NCBI RefSeq assembly: GCF_029227915.1
Contig: NC_079876.1
Location: 3,908,001 to 3,972,000 of the forward strand
Length of the DNA stretch: 64,000 nucleotides
Direction: 5' to 3'
Origin: Hydractinia symbiolongicarpus
Taxonomy: Eukaryota; Cnidaria; Hydrozoa; Anthoathecata; Hydractiniidae
The position numbers and the translations under genes were made by a program. Below, one piece after another: positions 10,332 through 23,003 of this stretch. The notes under the pieces are model-generated. The model saw only the letters and a list, made by a program, of their open reading frames with translations. It did not search any database and had not been told where the DNA came from. Each line of letters begins with the position of its first letter. The stretch's first letter is position 1.

Positions 10332-12193
10332 TTGGAGTTCAATTGTCTCACTTATAATATTTATCAGGTCACAGTCAAAAATCAGTTCAATTTAATCCCA
10401 CATTTAATCATTTCACTGCTAAAAGCGATGCAACCTAGTAATATTGGAAAAATATCGCTAAATACATGTTGGTACGAATATATGACTCATCCGTTGTTAC
10501 TCAAATGGATTGATGCTGTTAGAAAGTCAATGAAATGTAGTTTTTGAAACTGTCTCTATATCTTCAGCGCGGGATAACGGCTAGGATTGGTCCCACAGTA
10601 AAAAATGACTTATTTATCTAAATTTTTAAATGAAGCGCTACCACAGCGACCAGTGTAATCGCTGAGTTCCTGCAATCATGTCAAATTAAGAAGAATGTTA
10701 TTTCTTGTAGTCCAATTGTCTCACTTATAACATTTATAAAGTCACAGTCCAAAGTCAGTTCAATTAAGTCCCACAGTCAATCGTTTCACTGTTAAAAGCG
10801 ATGCAACCTATTAATATTGGAAAAATATCGCTAAATACATGTTGGTACGAGTATGTGACGCAACCGTTGTAACTGAAGCGGATTGATACCGTTAGAAAGT
10901 CAATGAAATGTAGCTTTTGAAACTGTCGCTATTTCTTCAGCGCGCGATAACGGCTAGGATTAGTCCCACAGTAAAAATGACTTAACTATCTAAATTTTTA
11001 AATGAAGTGCTACCAAAACGCCCAGTGTAATCGCTGAGTTCCGGCAATCACGTCAAATTAAGAAGAATGTTATTTCTTGGAGTCCAGTTTTCTCATTTAT
11101 CACATTTATCAGGTCACAGTCCAAAGTTAGTTCAATTAAGTCACACAGTCAATCGTTTCACTGTTAATAGCGATGCAACATAGTAATATCAGAAAAATAT
11201 CGCTAAATACATGTTGGTACGGATATGTGACCCAACCGTTGTAACTCACACGGACTGTAACCGTTAGAAAGTCAATGAAATGTAGTTTTTGAAACTGTCG
11301 CTATTTCTTCAGCGCGCGATAATAGATAGGATTGGTCTTACAGTAAGAAATGACATATTTATCTAAAATTTTAAATGAAGCGCTACCACAGCGCCCAGTG
11401 TAATCGCTGAGTTCCGGCAATCATGTCAAATTAAAAATAATGTTATTTCTTGGAGTCCAATTGTCTCACTTATAACATTTATAAGGTCACAGCTCAAAAT
11501 CAGTTCTAATTAAGTCCCACAGTCAATCGTTCCACTGTTAAAAGCGATACAACCTAGTATTACCGGAAAGATATCACGAAATACATTTTGGAACGAGTAT
11601 GTGACGCAACCGTTGTAACTGAAGAGGATTGATACCGTTAGAAAGTCAATGAAATGTAGTTTTTGAAACTGTCGCTATTTCTTCAGCGCGCGATAACGGC
11701 TAGGATTGGTCCAACAGTAAAAATGACTTAATTATTTAAATTTTAAAATGAAGTGCTACCACAGCGCCCAGTGTAATCTCTGAGTTCCGGCAATCACGTC
11801 AAATTAAGAATAATGTTATTTATTGGAGTCCAATTGTCTCACTTATAACATTTATAAGGTCACAGCCCAATATCAGTTCAATTAAGTCCCACTGTCAATC
11901 GTTTCACTGTTAAAAGCGATACAAGCTAGTATTACCGGAAAGATATCACGAAATACATTTTGGTAAGAATATGTGACTCAGCCGTTGTAACTCAAACGGA
12001 TGGTACTGTTAGAAAGTCAATGAAATGTAGTTTTTGAAACTGTCGCTACTTTTTCAGCGCGCGATAACGGCTAGGATTGGTCCCACAGTAAAAATGACTT
12101 AACTATCTAAATTTTTAGATAAAGTGCTACCACAGCGCCCAGTGTAATCGCTGAGTTCCGGCAATCATGTCAAATTAAGAAGAATGTTATTTC
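10332..12193. repeat. 5-monomer higher-order repeat, copy 2
   Basis: Monomers start at 10332, 10705, 11077, 11450 and 11823, each 1,863 bp beyond its partner in copy 1. Differences seen are few: ATACCACA at 8533 versus ATCCCACA at 10396, TTCCAATT versus TTCTAATT near 11,505, and GTTTCACTG versus GTTCCACTG near 11,529. Near the end the sequence departs: CTCAAACGGATGGTACTG (about 11,992) replaces CTGAAGCGGATTGATACC, giving a 371 bp monomer. Confidence 0.92.
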
Positions 12194-14801
12194 TTGGAGT
12201 CCAATTGTCTCATTTATCACATTTATCAAGTCACAGCCCAATATCAGTTCAATTAAGTCCCACAGTCAATCGTTTCACTGTTAAAAGCGATACAACCTAG
12301 TATTACCGGAAAAATATCGCTAAATACATGTTGGTACGAGTATGTGACGCAACCGTTGTAACTGAAGCGGATTGATACCGTTAGAAAGTCAATGAAATGT
12401 AGCTTTTGAAACTGTCGCTATTTCTTCAGCGCGCGATAACGGCTAGGATTAGTCCCACAGTAAAAATGACTTAACTATCTAAATTTTTAAATGAAGTGCT
12501 ACCAAAACGCCCAGTGTAATCGCTGAGTTCCGGCAATCACGTCAAATTAAGAAGAATGTTATTTCTTGGAGTCCAGTTTTCTCATTTATCACATTTATCA
12601 GGTCACAGTCCAAAGTTAGTTCAATTAAGTCACACAGTCAATCGTTTCACTGTTGATAGCGATGCAACATAGTAATATCAGAAAAATATCGCTAAATACA
12701 TGTTGGTACGAATATATGACTCATCCGTTGTTACTCAAATGGATTGATGCTGTTAGAAAGTCAATGAAATGTAGTTTTTGAAACTGTCTCTATATCTTCA
12801 GCGCGGGATAACGGCTAGGATTGGTCCCACAGTAAAAAATGACTTATTTATCTAAATTTTTAAATGCAGCGCTACCACAGCGACCAGTGTAATCGCTGAG
12901 TTCCTGCAATCATGTCAAATTAAGAAGAATGTTATTTCTTGTAGTCCAATTGTCTCACTTATAACATTTATAAAGTCACAGTCCAAAGTCAGTTCAATTA
13001 AGTCCCACAGTCAATCGTTTCACTGTTAAAAGCGATGCAACCTATTAATATTGGAAAAATATCGCTAAATACATGTTGGTACGAGTATGTGACGCAACCG
13101 TTGTAACTGAAGCGGATTGATACCGTTAGAAAGTCAATGAAATGTAGCTTTTGAAACTGTCGCTATTTCTTCAGCGCGCGATAACGGCTAGGATTAGTCC
13201 CACAGTAAAAATGACTTAACTATCTAAATTTTTAAATGAAGTGCTACCAAAACGCCCAGTGTAATCGCTGAGTTCCGGCAATCACGTCAAATTAAGAAGA
13301 ATGTTATTTCTTGGAGTCCAGTTTTCTCATTTATCACATTTATCAGGTCACAGTCCAAAGTTAGTTCAATTAAGTCACACAGTCAATCGTTTCACTGTTA
13401 ATAGCGATGCAACATAGTAATATCAGAAAAATATCGCTAAATACATGTTGGTACGGATATGTGACCCAACCGTTGTAACTCACACGGACTGTAACCGTTA
13501 GAAAGTCAATGAAATGTAGTTTTTGAAACTGTCGCTATTTCTTCAGCGCGCGATAATAGATAGGATTGGTCTTACAGTAAGAAATGACATATTTATCTAA
13601 AATTTTAAATGAAGCGCTACCACAGCGCCCAGTGTAATCGCTGAGTTCCGGCCATCATGTCAAATTAAAAATAATGTTATTTCTTGGAGTCCAATTGTCT
13701 CACTTATAACATTTATAAGGTCACAGCTCAAAATCAGTTCCAATTAAGTCCCACAGTCAATCGTTTCACTGTTAAAAGCGATACAACCTAGTATTACCGG
13801 AAAGATATCACGAAATACATTTTGGAACGAGTATGTGACGCAACCGTTGTAACTGAAGAGGATTGATACCGTTAGAAAGTCAATGAAATGTAGTTTTTGA
13901 AACTGTCGCTATTTCTTCAGCGCGCGATAACGGCTAGGATTGGTCCAACAGTAAAAATGACTTAATTATCTAAATTTTAAAATGAAGTGCTACCACAGCG
14001 CCCAGTGTAATCTCTGAGTTCCGGCAATCACGTCAAATTAAGAATAATGTTATTTCTTGGAGTCCAATTGTCTCACTTATAACATTTATAAGGTCACAGC
14101 CCAATATAAGTTCAATTAAGTCCCACTGTCAATCGTTTCACTGTTAAAAGCGATACAAGCTAGTATTACCGGAAAGATATCACGAAATACATTTTGGAAC
14201 GAGTATGTGACGCAACCGTTGTAACTGAAGAGGATTGATACCGTTAGAAAGTCAATGAAATGTACTTTTTGAAACTGTCGCTATTTCTTCAGAGCGGGAT
14301 AACGGCTAGGATTGGTCCCACAGTAAGAAATGACTTATTTATCTAAATTCTTAAATGAAGCGCTACCACAGCGCCCAGTGTAATCGCTGAGTTCCGGCAA
14401 TCATGTCAAATTAAAAAGAATTTTATTTCTTGGAGTCCAATTGTCTCACTTATAACATTTATAAGGTCACAGTCAAAAATCAGTTCAATTTAATCCCACA
14501 GTCAATCGTTTCACTGTTAAAAGCGATACAACCTAGTATTACCGGAAAGATATCACGAAATACATTTTGGTAAGAATATGTGACTCAGCTGTTGTAACTG
14601 AAGCAGATTGATATCGTTAGAAAGTCAATGAAATGTAGTTTTTGAAACTGTCGCTACTTCTTCAGCGCGCGAAAACGGTAAGGATTGGTCCCACAGTAAA
14701 AATGACTTAACTATCTAAATTCTTAAATGAAGCGCTACCACAGCGCCCAGTGTAATCGCAGAGTTCCGGCAATCATGTCAAATTAAGAAGAATGTTACTT
14801 C
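12194..14801. repeat. Rearranged 5-monomer series
   Basis: Monomers start at 12194, 12566, 12939, 13311, 13684, 14057 and 14430. The block at 12939-14429 follows the order of monomers 2 to 5 of the 5-monomer repeat. The two before it are out of order: 12194 resembles 8097, and 12566 begins like the third monomer but ends like the first. The monomer at 14430 has a front (TTTTATTTC) shared with unit 6 of the later 14-monomer repeat, joined to a GATACAACCTAGTATTACC rear. Confidence 0.8.
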
Positions 14802-16291
14802 TTGGAGTTCAATTGTCTCACTTATAATATTTATCAGGTCACAGTCAAAAATCAGTTCAATTTAATCCCACATTTAATCATTTCACTGCTAAAAGCGATG
14901 CAACCTAGTAATATTGGAAAAATATCGCTAAATACATGTTGGTACGAATATATGACTCATCCGTTGTTACTCAAATGGATTGATGCTGTTAGAAAGTCAA
15001 TGAAATGTAGTTTTTGAAACTGTCTCTATATCTTCAGCGCGGGATAACGGCTAGGATTGGTCCCACAGTAAAAAATGACTTATTTATCTAAATTTTTAAA
15101 TGAAGCGCTACCACAGCGACCAGTGTAATCGCTGAGTTCCTGCAATCATGTCAAATTAAGAAGAATGTTTTTTCTTGTAGTCCAATTGTCTCACTTATAA
15201 AATTTATAAAGTCACAGTCCAAAGTCAGTTCAATTAAGTCCCACAGTCAATCGTTTCACTGTTAAAAGCGATGCAACCTATTAATATTGGAAAAATATTG
15301 CTAAATACATGTTGGTACGAGTATGTGACGCAACCGTTGTAACTGAAGCGGATTGATACCGTTAGAAAGTCAATGAAATGTAGCTTTTGAAACTGTCGCT
15401 ATTTCTTCAGCGCGCGATAACGGCTAGAATTAGTCCCACAGTAAAAATGACTTAACTATCTAAATTTTTAAATGAAGTGCTACCAAAACGCCCAGTGTAA
15501 TCGCTGAGTTCCGGCAATCATGTCAAATTAAGAAGAATGTTACTTCTTGGAGTTCAATTGTCTCACTTATAATATTTATCAGGTCACAGTCAAAAATCAG
15601 TTCAATTTAATCACACATTTAATCATTTCACTGCTAAAAGCGATGCAACCTAGTAATATTGGAAAAATATCGCTAAATACATGTTGGTACGAATATATGA
15701 CTCATCCGTTGTTACTCAAATGGATTGATGCTGTTAGAAAGTCAATGAAATGTAGTTTTTGAAACTGTCTCTATATCTTCAGCGCGGGATAACGGCTAGG
15801 ATTGGTCCCACAGTAAAAAATGACTTATTTATCTAAATTTTTAAATGAAGCGCTACCACAGCGACCAGTGTAATCGCTGAGTTCCTGCAATCATGTCAAA
15901 TTAAGAAGAATGTTTTTTCTTGTAGTCCAATTGTCTCACTTATAAAATTTATAAAGTCACAGTCCAAAGTCAGTTCAATTAAGTCCCACAGTCAATCGTT
16001 TCACTGTTAAAAGCGATGCAACCTATTAATATTGGAAAAATATTGCTAAATACATGTTGGTACGAGTATGTGACGCAACCGTTGTAACTGAAGCGGATTG
16101 ATACCGTTAGAAAGTCAATGAAATGTAGCTTTTGAAACTGTCGCTATTTCTTCAGCGCGCGATAACGGCTAGGATTAGTCCCACAGTAAAAATGACTTAA
16201 CTATCTAAATTTTTAAATGAAGTGCTACCAAAACGCCCAGTGTAATCGCTGAGTTCCGGCAATCACGTCAAATTAAGAAGAATGTTATTTC
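14802..16291. repeat. Two-monomer tandem duplication (2 x 745 bp)
   Basis: Copies at 14,802-15,546 and 15,547-16,291. Both carry private changes not seen elsewhere in this order: AATGTTTTTTCTTGTAG (about 15,166 and 15,911), TTATAAAATTTATAAAG, and AAATATTGCTAAATAC (about 15,293 and 16,038). They differ at only a few bases, for example TCCCACAT versus TCACACAT and CTAGAATTAG versus CTAGGATTAG. The duplication is therefore recent. Confidence 0.93.
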
Positions 16292-17784
16292 TTGGAGTCC
16301 AGTTTTCTCATTTATCACATTTATCAGGTCACAGTCCAAAGTTAGTTCAATTAAGTCACACAGTCAATCGTTTCACTGTTAATAGCGATGCAACATAGTA
16401 ATATCAGAAAAATATGGCTAAATACATGTTGGTACGGATATGTGACCCAACCGTTGTAACTCACACGGACTGTAATCGTTAGAAAGTCAATGAAATGTAG
16501 TTTTTGAAACTGTCGCTATTTCTTCAGCGCGCGATAATAGATATGATTGGTCTTACAGTAAGAAATGACATATTTATCTAAAATTTTAAATGAAGCGCTA
16601 CCACAGCGCCCAGTGTAATCGCTGAGTTCCGGCAATCATGTCAAATTAAAAATAATGTTATTTCTTGGAGTCCAATTGTCTTACTTATAACATTTATAAG
16701 GTCACAGCTCAAAATCAGTTCCAATTAAGTCCCACAGTCAATCGTTTCACTGTTAAAAGCGATACAACCTAGTATTACCGGAAAGATATCACGAAATACA
16801 TTTTGGTACGAGTATGTGACGCAACTGTTGTAACTGAAGAGGGTTGATACCGTTAGAAAGTCAATGATATGTAGTTTTTGAAACTGTCGCTACTTCTTCA
16901 GCGCGCGATAATAGATAGGATTGGTCTTACAGTAAGAAATGACATATTTATCTAAAATTTTAAATGAAGCGCTACCACAGCGCCCAGTGTAATCGCTGAG
17001 TTCCGGCAATCATGTGAAATTAAAAATAATGTTATTTCTTGGAGTCCAATTGTCTCACTTATAACATTTATAAGGTCACAGCTCAAAATCAGTTTCAATT
17101 AAGTCCCACAGTCAATCGTTTCACTGTTAAAAGCGATACAACCTAGTATTACCGGAAAGATATCACGAAATACATTTTGGTACGAGTATGTGACGCAACC
17201 GTTGTAACTGAAGAGGATTGATACCGTTAGAAAGTCAATGAAATGTAGTTTTTGAAACTGTCGCTATTTCTTCAGCGCGCGATAACGGCTAGGATTGGTC
17301 CAACAGTAAAAATGACTTAATTATCTAAATTTTAAAATGAAGTGCTACCACAGCGCCCAGTGTAATCTCTGAGTTCCGGCAATCACGTCAAATAAAGAAG
17401 AATGTTATTTCTTGGAGTCCAATTGTCTCACTTATAACATTTATAAGGTCACAGCCCAATATCAGTTCAATTAAGTCCCACTGTCAATCGTTTCACTGTT
17501 AAAAGCGATGCAACCTATTAATATGAGAAAATTATCGGTAAATACATGTTGGTACGAATATGTGACTCATCCGTTGTAACTCAAACGGATTGATGCTGTT
17601 AAAAAGTCAATGAAATGTAGTTTTTGATACTGTCTCTATTTCTTCAGCGCGGGATAACGGCTAGGATTGGTCCCACAATATAAAATGACTTATTTATCTA
17701 AGTTTTTAAATGAAGCGCTACCACAGCGACCAGTGTAATCGCTGAGTTTCGGCAATCATGTCAAATGAAGAAGAATGTTATTTC
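16292..17784. repeat. Satellite monomers, tail of the 5-monomer series
   Basis: Monomers start at 16292, 16665, 17039 and 17412. Those at 16665 and 17039 are two successive versions of the same type (CAGCTCAAAATCAGTTYCAA), another single-monomer duplication. The monomer at 17412 starts like the fifth unit (CAGCCCAATATCAG) and switches to a GATGCAACCTATTAATATGAG rear. This makes it a chimera that leads into the zeta-rich block. Confidence 0.78.
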
Positions 17785-20392
17785 TTGTAGTCCAATTGTC
17801 TCACTTATAACGTTTATGAAGTCACAGTCCAAAATCAGTTCAATTAAGTCCCACAGTCAATAGTTTCACTGTTAAAAGCGATGCAACCTAGTATTACCGG
17901 AAAGATATCACGAAATACATTTTGGTACGAGTATGTGACGCAACTGTTGTAACTGAAGAGGGTTGATACCGTTAGAAAGTCAATGATATGTAGTTTTTGA
18001 AACTGTCGCTATTTCTTCAGCGCGCGATAACGGCTAGGATTGGTCCCACAGTAAAAATGACTTAATTATCTAAATTTTTAAATGAAGTGCTACCACAGCG
18101 CCCAGTGTAATCGCTAAGTTCCGGCAATCACGTCAAATTAAGAAGAATGTTGTTTCTTGGAGTCCAATTTTCTCATTTATCACATTTATCAGGTCACAGT
18201 CCAAAGTTAGTTCAATTAAGTCACACAGTCAATCGTTTCACTGTTAAAAGCGATGTAACCTAGTAATATCAGAAAAATATCGCTAAATATATGTTGGTAC
18301 GAATATGTGACCCAACCGTTGTAACTCACACGGACTGTAACCGTTAGAAAGTCAATGAAATGTAGTTTTTGAAACTGTCGCTATTTCTTCAGCGCGCGAT
18401 AACAGATAGGATTGGTCTTACAGTAAGAAATGACATATTTATCTAATTTTTTAAATGAAGCGCTACCACAGCGCCCAGTGTAATCGCTGAGTTCCGGCAA
18501 TCATGTCAAATTAAAAAGAATGTTATTTCATGGAGTCCATTTGTCTCACTTATAACATTTATAAGGTCACAGCCCAAAATCAGTTCCAATTACGTCCCAC
18601 AGTCAATCGTTTCACTGTTAAGAGCGATACAACCTAGTATTACCGGAAAGATATCACGAAATACATTTTGGTAAGAATATGTGACTCAACCGTTGTAACT
18701 CAAACGGATTGATACTGTTAGAAAGTCAATGAAATGTACTTTGTGAAACTGTCTCTATTTCTTCAGAGCGGGATAACGGCTAGGATTGGTCCCACAGTAA
18801 GAAATGACTTATTTATCTGAATTCTTACATGAAGCGCTACCACAGCGCCCAGTGTAATCGCTGAGTTGCGGCAATCATGTCAAATTAAGAAGAATGTTAT
18901 TTCTTGGAGTCCAATTGTCTCACTTTCACATTTATAAGGTCGCAGCCCAAAATCAGTTCAATTAAGTCCCACAGCCAATTGTTTCACTGTTAAAAGCGAT
19001 GCAACCTAGTAATACCGGAAAGACATCACGAAATACATGTTGGTAAGAATATATGACTCAACCGTTGTAGCTCAAAGGGATTGATGCTGTTAGAAAGTCA
19101 ATGAAATGTACTTTTTGAAACTGTCTCTATTTCTTCAGCGCGGTCTAACGGCTAGGATTGGTCTTACAGTAAGAAATGACATATTTATCTAAATTTTTAA
19201 ATGAAACGCTACCACAGCGACCAGTGTAATCGCTGAGTTCCGGCAATCATGTCAAATTAAAAAGAATGTTATTTCTTGGAGTCCAATTGTCTCACTTATA
19301 ACATTTTTAAGGTCACAGTCAAAAATCAGTTCAATTTAATCCCACAGTCAATTGTTTCACTGTTAAAAGCGATGCAACCTATTAATATGAGGAAATTATC
19401 GCTAAATACATGTTGGTACGAATATGTGACTCATCCGTTGTAACTCAAACGGATTGATGCTGTTAGAAAGTCAATGAAATGTAGTTTTTGATACTGTCTC
19501 TATTTCTTCAGCGCGGGATAACGGCTAGGATTGGTCCCACAATATAAAATGACTTATTTATCTAAATTTTTAAATAAAGCGCTACCACAGCGACCAGTGT
19601 AATCGCTGAGTTCCGGCAATCATGTCAAATTAAGAAGAATGTTATTTCTTGTAGTCCAATTGTCTCACTTATAACGTTTATAAAGTCACAGTCCAAAATC
19701 AGTTCAATTAAGTCCCACAGTCAATAGTTTCACTGTTAAAAGCGATGCAACCTAGTAATGTTGGAAAAATATCGCTACATACATGTTGGTACGAGTACGT
19801 GACGCAACCGTTGTAACTGAAGCGGATTGATACCGTTAGAGAGTCAATGAAATGTAGTTTTTGAAACTGTCGCTATTTCTTCAGCGCGCGATAACGGCTA
19901 GGTTTGGTCCCACAGTAAAAATGACTTAATTATCTAATCTTTTAAATGAAGTGCTGCCACAGCGCCCAGTGTAATCGCTGAGTTCCGGCAATCACGTCAA
20001 ATTAAGAAGAATGTTGTTTCTTGGAGTCCAATTTTCTCATTTATCACATTTATCAGGTCACAGTCCAAAGTTAGTTCAATTAAGTCACACAGTCAATCGT
20101 TTCACTGTTAAAAGCGATGCAACCTAGTAATATCAGAAAAATATCGCTAAATACATGTTGGTACGAATATGTGACCCAACCGTTGTAACTCACACGGACT
20201 GTAACCGTTAGAAAGTCAATGAAATGTAGTTTTTGAAACTGTCGCTATTTCTTCAGCGCGCGATAACAGATAGGATTGGTCTTACAGTAAGAAATGACAT
20301 ATTTATCTAAATTTTTAAATGAAGCGCTACCACAGGGCCAGAGTAATCGCTGAGTTCCGGCAATCATGTCAAATTAAAAAGATTGTTATTTC
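17785..20392. repeat. Seven-monomer block collinear with 47,235-49,842
   Basis: Monomers start at 17785, 18157, 18530, 18904, 19276, 19649 and 20021. Each has a partner 29,449-29,450 bp downstream. Shared rare markers include CACTTTCACATTTATAAGG with GGTCGCAG (about 18,921 and 48,371), AAAGACATCACG (about 19,019 and 48,469), GTAGCTCAAAGGG (about 19,067 and 48,517) and CGCGGTCTAACGG. Point differences are more numerous than between the 14-monomer copies, so this correspondence looks older. Confidence 0.82.
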
Positions 20393-20766
20393 TTGGAGTC
20401 CAATTGTCTCACTTATAACATTTATAAGGTCACAGCCCAAAATCAGTTCCAATTACGTCCCACAGTCAATCGTTTCACTGTTAAAAGCGATACAGCCTAG
20501 TATTACCGGAAAGATATCACGAAATACATTTCGGTAAGAATATGTGACTCAACCGTTGTAACTCAAACGGATTGATACTGTTAGAAAGTCAATGAAATGT
20601 ACTTTTTGAAACTGTCTCTATTTCTTCAGAGCGGGATAACGGCTAGGATTGGTCCCACAGTAAAAAATGACTTATTTATCTAAATTTTTAAATGAAGCGC
20701 TACCACAGCGACCAGTGTAATCGCTGTGTTCCGGCAATCATGTCAAATTAAGAAGAATGTTATTTC
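20393..20766. repeat. Linking monomer ahead of the 6-monomer repeat
   Basis: This monomer (374 bp) carries CAGCCCAAAATCAGTTCCAA, GTCCCACAG and TTTCGGTAAG, as do the monomers at 46488 and 47980. From about 20,571 its rear half (GATACTGTTAG, GTACTTTTTG, TCTTCAGAGCGGG) becomes the left end of the 6-monomer duplication. The entry into the duplicated block therefore lies within this monomer. Confidence 0.78.
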
Positions 20767-23003
20767 TTGTAGTCCAATTGTCTCACTTATAACATTTATA
20801 AAGTCACAGTCCAAAATCAGTTCAATTAAGTCCCACAGTCAATCGTTTCACTGCTAAAACCGATGCAACCTAGTAATATTGGAAAAATATCGCTAAATAC
20901 ATGATAGTACGAGTATGTGACGCAACCGTTGTAACTCACACGGACTGTAGCCGTTAGAAAGTCAATGAAATGAAGTTTTAGAAACTGTCGCTATTTCTTC
21001 AGCGCGCGATAACGGCTAGGATTGGTCCCACAGTAAAAATGACTTAACTATCTAAATTTTTAGATGAAGTGCTACCAAAGCGCCCAGTGTAATCGCTGAG
21101 TTCCGGCAATCATGTCAAATTAAGAAGAATGTTATTTCTTGGAGTCCAGTTGTCTCATTTATCACATTTATCAAGTCACAGCCCAATATCAGTTCAATTA
21201 AGTCCCACAGTCAATCGTTTCACTGTTAAAAGCGATACAACCTAGTATTACCGGAAAGATATCACGAAATACATTTTGGTAAGAATATGTGACTCAGCTG
21301 TTGTAACTCAAACGGATTGATACTGTTAGAAAGTCAATGAAATGTACTTTTTGAAAGTGTCGCTATTTTTTCAGAGCGGCATAACGACTAGGATTGGTCC
21401 CACAGTAAGAAATGACTTATTTATCTAAATTCTTAAATGAAGCGCTACCACAGCGCCCAGTGTAATCGCAGAGTTCCGGCAATCATGTCAAATTAAAAAG
21501 AATGTTATTTCTTGGAGTCCAATTGTCTCATTTATAACATTTATAAGGTCACAGTCAAAAATCAGTTCAATTTAATCTCACAGTTAATCATTTCACTGTT
21601 AAAAGCGATGCAACCTATTAATATGAGAAAATTATCGCTAAATACATGTTGGTACGAATATATGACTCATCCGTTGTAACTCAAACGGATTGATGCTGTT
21701 AGAAAGTCAATGAAATGTAGTTTTTGAAACGGTCTCTATATCTTCAGCGCGGGATAACGGCTAGGATTGGTCCCACAGTAAAAAATGACTTATTTATCTA
21801 AATTTTTAAATGAAGCCCTACCACAGCGACCAGTGTAATCGCTGAGTTCCTGCAATCATGTCAAATTAAGAAGAATGTTATTTCTTGTAGTCCAATTGTC
21901 TCACTTACAACATTTATAAGGTCACAGTCAAAAATCAGTTCAATTAAGTCCCACAGTCAATCGTTTCACTGTTAAAAGCAATGCAACCTATTAATATGAG
22001 AAAATTATCGCTAAATACATGTTGGTACGAATATATGACTCATCCGTTGTAACTCAAACGGATTGATGCTGTTAGAAAGTCAATGAAATGTAGTTTTTGA
22101 AACTGTCTCTATTTCTTCAGCGCGGGATAACGGCTAGGATTGGTCCCACAGTAAAAAATGACTTATTTATCTAAATTTTTAAATGAATCGCTACCACAGC
22201 GACCAGTGTAATCGCTGAGTTCCGGCAATCATGTCAAATTAAGAAGAATGTTATTTCTTGTAGTCCAATTGTCTCACTTATAACATTTATAAAGTCACAG
22301 TCCAAAATCAGTTCAATTAAGTCCCACAGTCAATCGTTTCACTGCTAAAAGCGATGCAACCTAGTAATATTGGAAAAATATCGCTAAATACATGTTGGTA
22401 CGAGTATGTGACGCAACCGTTGTAACTGAAGCAGATTGATATCGTTAGAAAGTCAATGAAATGTAGTTTTTGAAACTGTCGCTATTTTTTCACAGCGGGA
22501 GAACGACTAGGATTGGTCCCACAGTAAGAAATGACTTATTTATCTAAATTCTTAAATGAAGCGCTACCACAGCGCCCAGTGTAATCGCAGAGTTCCGGCA
22601 ATCATGTCAAATTAAAAAGAATGTTATTTCTTGGAGTCCAATTGTCTCACTTATAACATTTATAAGGTCACAGTCAAAAATCAGTTCAATTTAATCCCAC
22701 AGTTAATCATTTCACTGTTAAAAGCGATGCAACCTATTAATATGAGAAAATTATCGCTAAATACATGTTGGTACGAATATATGACTCATCCGTTGTAACT
22801 CAAACGGATTGATACTGTTAGAAAGTCAATGAAATGTACTTTTTGAAACTGTCTCTATTTCTTCAGAGCGGGATAACGGCTAGGATTGGTCCCACAGTAA
22901 AAAATGACTTATTTATCTAAATTTTTAAATGAAGCGCTACCACAGCGACCAGTGTAATCGCTGTGTTCCGGCAATCATGTCAAATTAAGAAGAATGTTAT
23001 TTC
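20767..23003. repeat. 6-monomer higher-order repeat, copy 1 (2,237 bp)
   Basis: Monomers start at 20767, 21139, 21512, 21885, 22258 and 22631, each exactly 2,237 bp before its partner. Private markers shared by both copies include GCTAAAACCGATG (about 20,853), GAAGTTTTAGAAAC (about 20,972), CCAGTTGTCTCATTTATC (about 21,146), AAACGGTCTC (about 21,727) and AAAAGCAATGC (about 21,972). Homology with copy 2 already starts at about 20,571, inside the preceding monomer. Confidence 0.95.

Noticed and set aside
20319-20537. 72-codon ATG frame as a gene
   Set aside because: It lies inside one satellite monomer and is open only because of local changes (CACAGGGCCAGAG). Related monomers are closed in this frame, and the product has no recognisable features.
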